The translations under genes and the position numbers were made by a program. Below, in pieces: positions 61,807 to 64,000 of a stretch of DNA of 64,000 nucleotides. The notes below the pieces were generated by a model that searched no databases, was not told the DNA's origin, and saw only the letters and a program-made list of their open reading frames with translations. Origin of the DNA: Protonemura montana. Taxonomy: Eukaryota; Arthropoda; Insecta; Plecoptera; Nemouridae. Each line of letters opens with the position of its first letter. Within the stretch, counting starts at the first letter, position 1. The stretch covers positions 19,377,940 through 19,441,939 of the forward strand of contig OX387606.1 of the NCBI GenBank assembly GCA_947568835.1, read 5' to 3'.

Positions 61807-64000
61807 AACCAATTTCGCGCGATTTTAGCCACTTTGATTTGTTACCGTTGACGTGTGCCGTGAGGCTCGGATGTTTTGTGGCCGGTTGCAGAGGCGAAGG
61901 GTATTGTGAACCAAGTCTCTTTCTTGCCTCAATCTTAGAACCATGTGCTGGGAGGGGGCCGGGGTGGGGGACGTCGGTTGCGATATTTTGCAGTGGTGCG
62001 TTCTATTTTTTAAATGATTGCTTCGGAGATGGCGAGGAAATTGCTTTTATATCATTATTGGCAGCAGAATTATAAATTTTATAATTTTTCACGATCATTT
62101 TCTAGCGGCATGGAACTACATCTTTGTGAAATTCAATTTTCTTTTCTTGTCGCGATGGTAGATAGGATCTTTGACTGGCAAAGCTGTCACAGCTCAGGTA
62201 GGTTCTGTACGATGCACGTGGCAATATCAAAGTGAACCCGCAGCAATATAATAATATTATTTTCACACTTGGGCCCTACAATGATGACGTCGTGAGAAGG
62301 CCAAGAGCCCAGAGGGAGAAACCAATCTCGCGTGGACCTCACCGCAGAGGAACCGAAATCGAAATCGAAAAAGCTCGCCAAAATATTGATATATCAATCT
62401 CTATGCTTCAATTCATCATTCGGTACAAGATTGAACAACAGTGTATAAGAAGAGAGGAGAGAGAAAAAGCGGACACGAGTCACGAGTCAAATTGCGATTT
62501 AAATGTACGAGATGGTATCGCGTCAGGGAATGCATTTTGTCAGGGGGGAGGCGAGGTTGGTAGCAGTGGTGGTACATGCCGATTGCTAATATTTTTGTCC
62601 GACTCGCAATTGGAATTCGGGACGCATCGCGATCCCCGAACGTACTTATCGACAAAAACCACGCGGACGCATCATCAAACATTAATCGACCAATTTAATA
62701 TTCCTACATCTTTCTTGTGGCGATAAATAAAATATCGGCATTATATCGCTTTTTGTGGCCAACGTGAACAGGCTTATTATTCCCTAGGAGAGTCGGACTT
62801 TTTGTATGCGCCATTTTCTTAGATATTTATCGCGATGCGTTGTCGCGCTCGCATGTGTACACACTCGACGCCCCCGAACTGCAGGATCCCAACTCCTGAC
62901 TCTTTCGTGCTGTCCTGATCTATATTCAATCACGACCATAAAACATCCCTATACGCGTTTCTCACACAGCCTCTCGTAAAATATTGCATACATAATTCAT
63001 CTTCAATTTCACCGCCATTCACTTAATAATAACCACTTGAACAGGTCACTTGTCCACAGATTTATATTCTCAATCATTCTATTTGGTGAACACGCCAAAA
63101 CAATTGCCAGCGACCTCTGACAGTGGTGCGTAGATAATTTACGAGACACTTCCACTGCCTGCGAACACCCATGACTGGCACCCACGCACTGCGGTCGTAC
63201 AATCCCGCTTTTATTTAGCTGCCAAAGATGGAAAAGCGAGAATGCCTATTCCATCCACAGTGCCAATCGGACTCGATAGATCTTCATAACAAAGATGTTA
63301 AAATGGTTTGGACAGCATGGCCGATAGATGAAAGAAGAGCTTGACAGGGACGAGGTCACTTCACAACTTTCTTGAAGACATATCGAAGTAATTCTCAAAT
63401 TAGCCGCGAGGTAAGAAAATACAAAAGCCTCCATGGTCCAGCATCTTTCTCTGTACAGACTGTATTGGGTTGTAGATATATATGCATTGATTGAGACAGT
63501 GCCTAAGACAGTCCCCTTAAGACAGTGTAATAGTTGCCACACCGCGAAGCACTGCTCCCGCGGCTCCTCGCTCCCCCAAGTCGCTAGACCATGGCTCCAC
63601 CGCCTCCAGGCATCCAAGATTATCACCCCTCGGAGGCGCCGGGACGGTATCAACAATAGATGTGACTTGCACCAGCGACATTTGTGCCCTGCGCAACGGA
63701 ATAACCGTTCAATCGAATATTCTGCCTGCGAGCGAGCAAATGTAAATAAATAATTATCATAATTTATTTAGGGCCACGCGCCGTTGTTCGCCGCTAGAGG
63801 ACAAAATTGAGAAAAGATAATTGCCTCATATTTTCCATCCGATATTTGGCTGTTCTGTGTGTCGTGTTTCGAAATGCATTTCGGTGACCCTCTCTCTGAA
63901 ACAGAAGTAATTGGAAAATGCGCTTGCCGACTCGGGGTATGTAAGCCAGCAAGATTTCCGATTCGGTGGTCGCCTATCAGAAAGATATATCAGAACGAGG
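61807..64000. other. Non-coding DNA
   Basis: No recognisable gene. The open frame 62232-62726 (164 codons, plus) lacks an ATG at its start and any known domain. A purine-rich patch lies near 62446-62470. CGACGCCCCCG occurs near 62868. Confidence 0.45.

Noticed and set aside
61543..61812. Glycine-run protein on minus strand
   Set aside because: The run is the C46 homopolymer.
62232..62726. 164-codon open frame on plus strand
   Set aside because: Starts with GTG, not ATG; charged low-complexity stretch, no known domain, no clear splice borders; length is near chance expectation.
1..64000. tRNA, rRNA, snRNA genes and CRISPR arrays
   Set aside because: I saw no complete A-box/B-box pair with closing stems, no ribosomal sequence and no regularly spaced repeats with spacers.
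1..64000. Retrotransposon reverse transcriptase or mariner transposase
   Set aside because: No YxDD/FADD or mariner-type motifs were seen in the frames examined; poly-T runs at 7694 and 25683 have no recognisable retroposon body.

Overview
This is a stretch of animal nuclear DNA, almost certainly from an invertebrate, and it is nearly all non-coding. The background is AT-rich and rich in TAATTA-type words. It carries many microsatellites and homopolymers, shows no operon-like gene packing, and contains a hAT-family DNA transposon of the kind common in animals. CpG is plentiful, both in islands and in the AT-rich background, which argues against a vertebrate with heavy germline methylation. 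I cannot name the species; an arthropod-like genome is my best guess and it is weak.

Only one element is securely identified: a broken 2,069-bp hAT transposon at 28379-30447. It has a perfect 8-bp target-site duplication (ACCGAGGG), degenerate terminal inverted repeats starting CAGGGT, and the decayed N-terminal half of a ZMYM1-like (TTF zinc finger, DUF4371) transposase on the minus strand. The catalytic domain is cut off just after its first Asp motif.

No host gene could be recognised. Three open segments look exon-like because they have splice-type borders and C/G-ending codons: 16035-16226, 34198-34333 and 43328-43650. The second lies just downstream of a CpG-rich island (33655-33812). 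Two places resemble promoters: a CRE inside an inverted repeat ahead of a 9-codon ATG-to-GTAAGT segment (9379-9507), and a CCAAT pair followed by a TATA box (41950-41981). All of these are low-confidence.

The most unusual non-transposon signals are two dispersed motif families. The first is CpG-rich: GACGCC/GGCGTC and the palindromes GCGTCGCGACGC and GACGCCGGCGTC recur in short islands along the window. The second is GGCACCTCCAC and its relative TGGCTCCTC, which recur in one orientation only; two copies 20 kb apart share a longer conserved block. The rest is AT-rich DNA that could be a gene desert, large introns or cis-regulatory DNA. I found no CRISPR array, no convincing tRNA or rRNA gene, and no prokaryotic or viral gene set.
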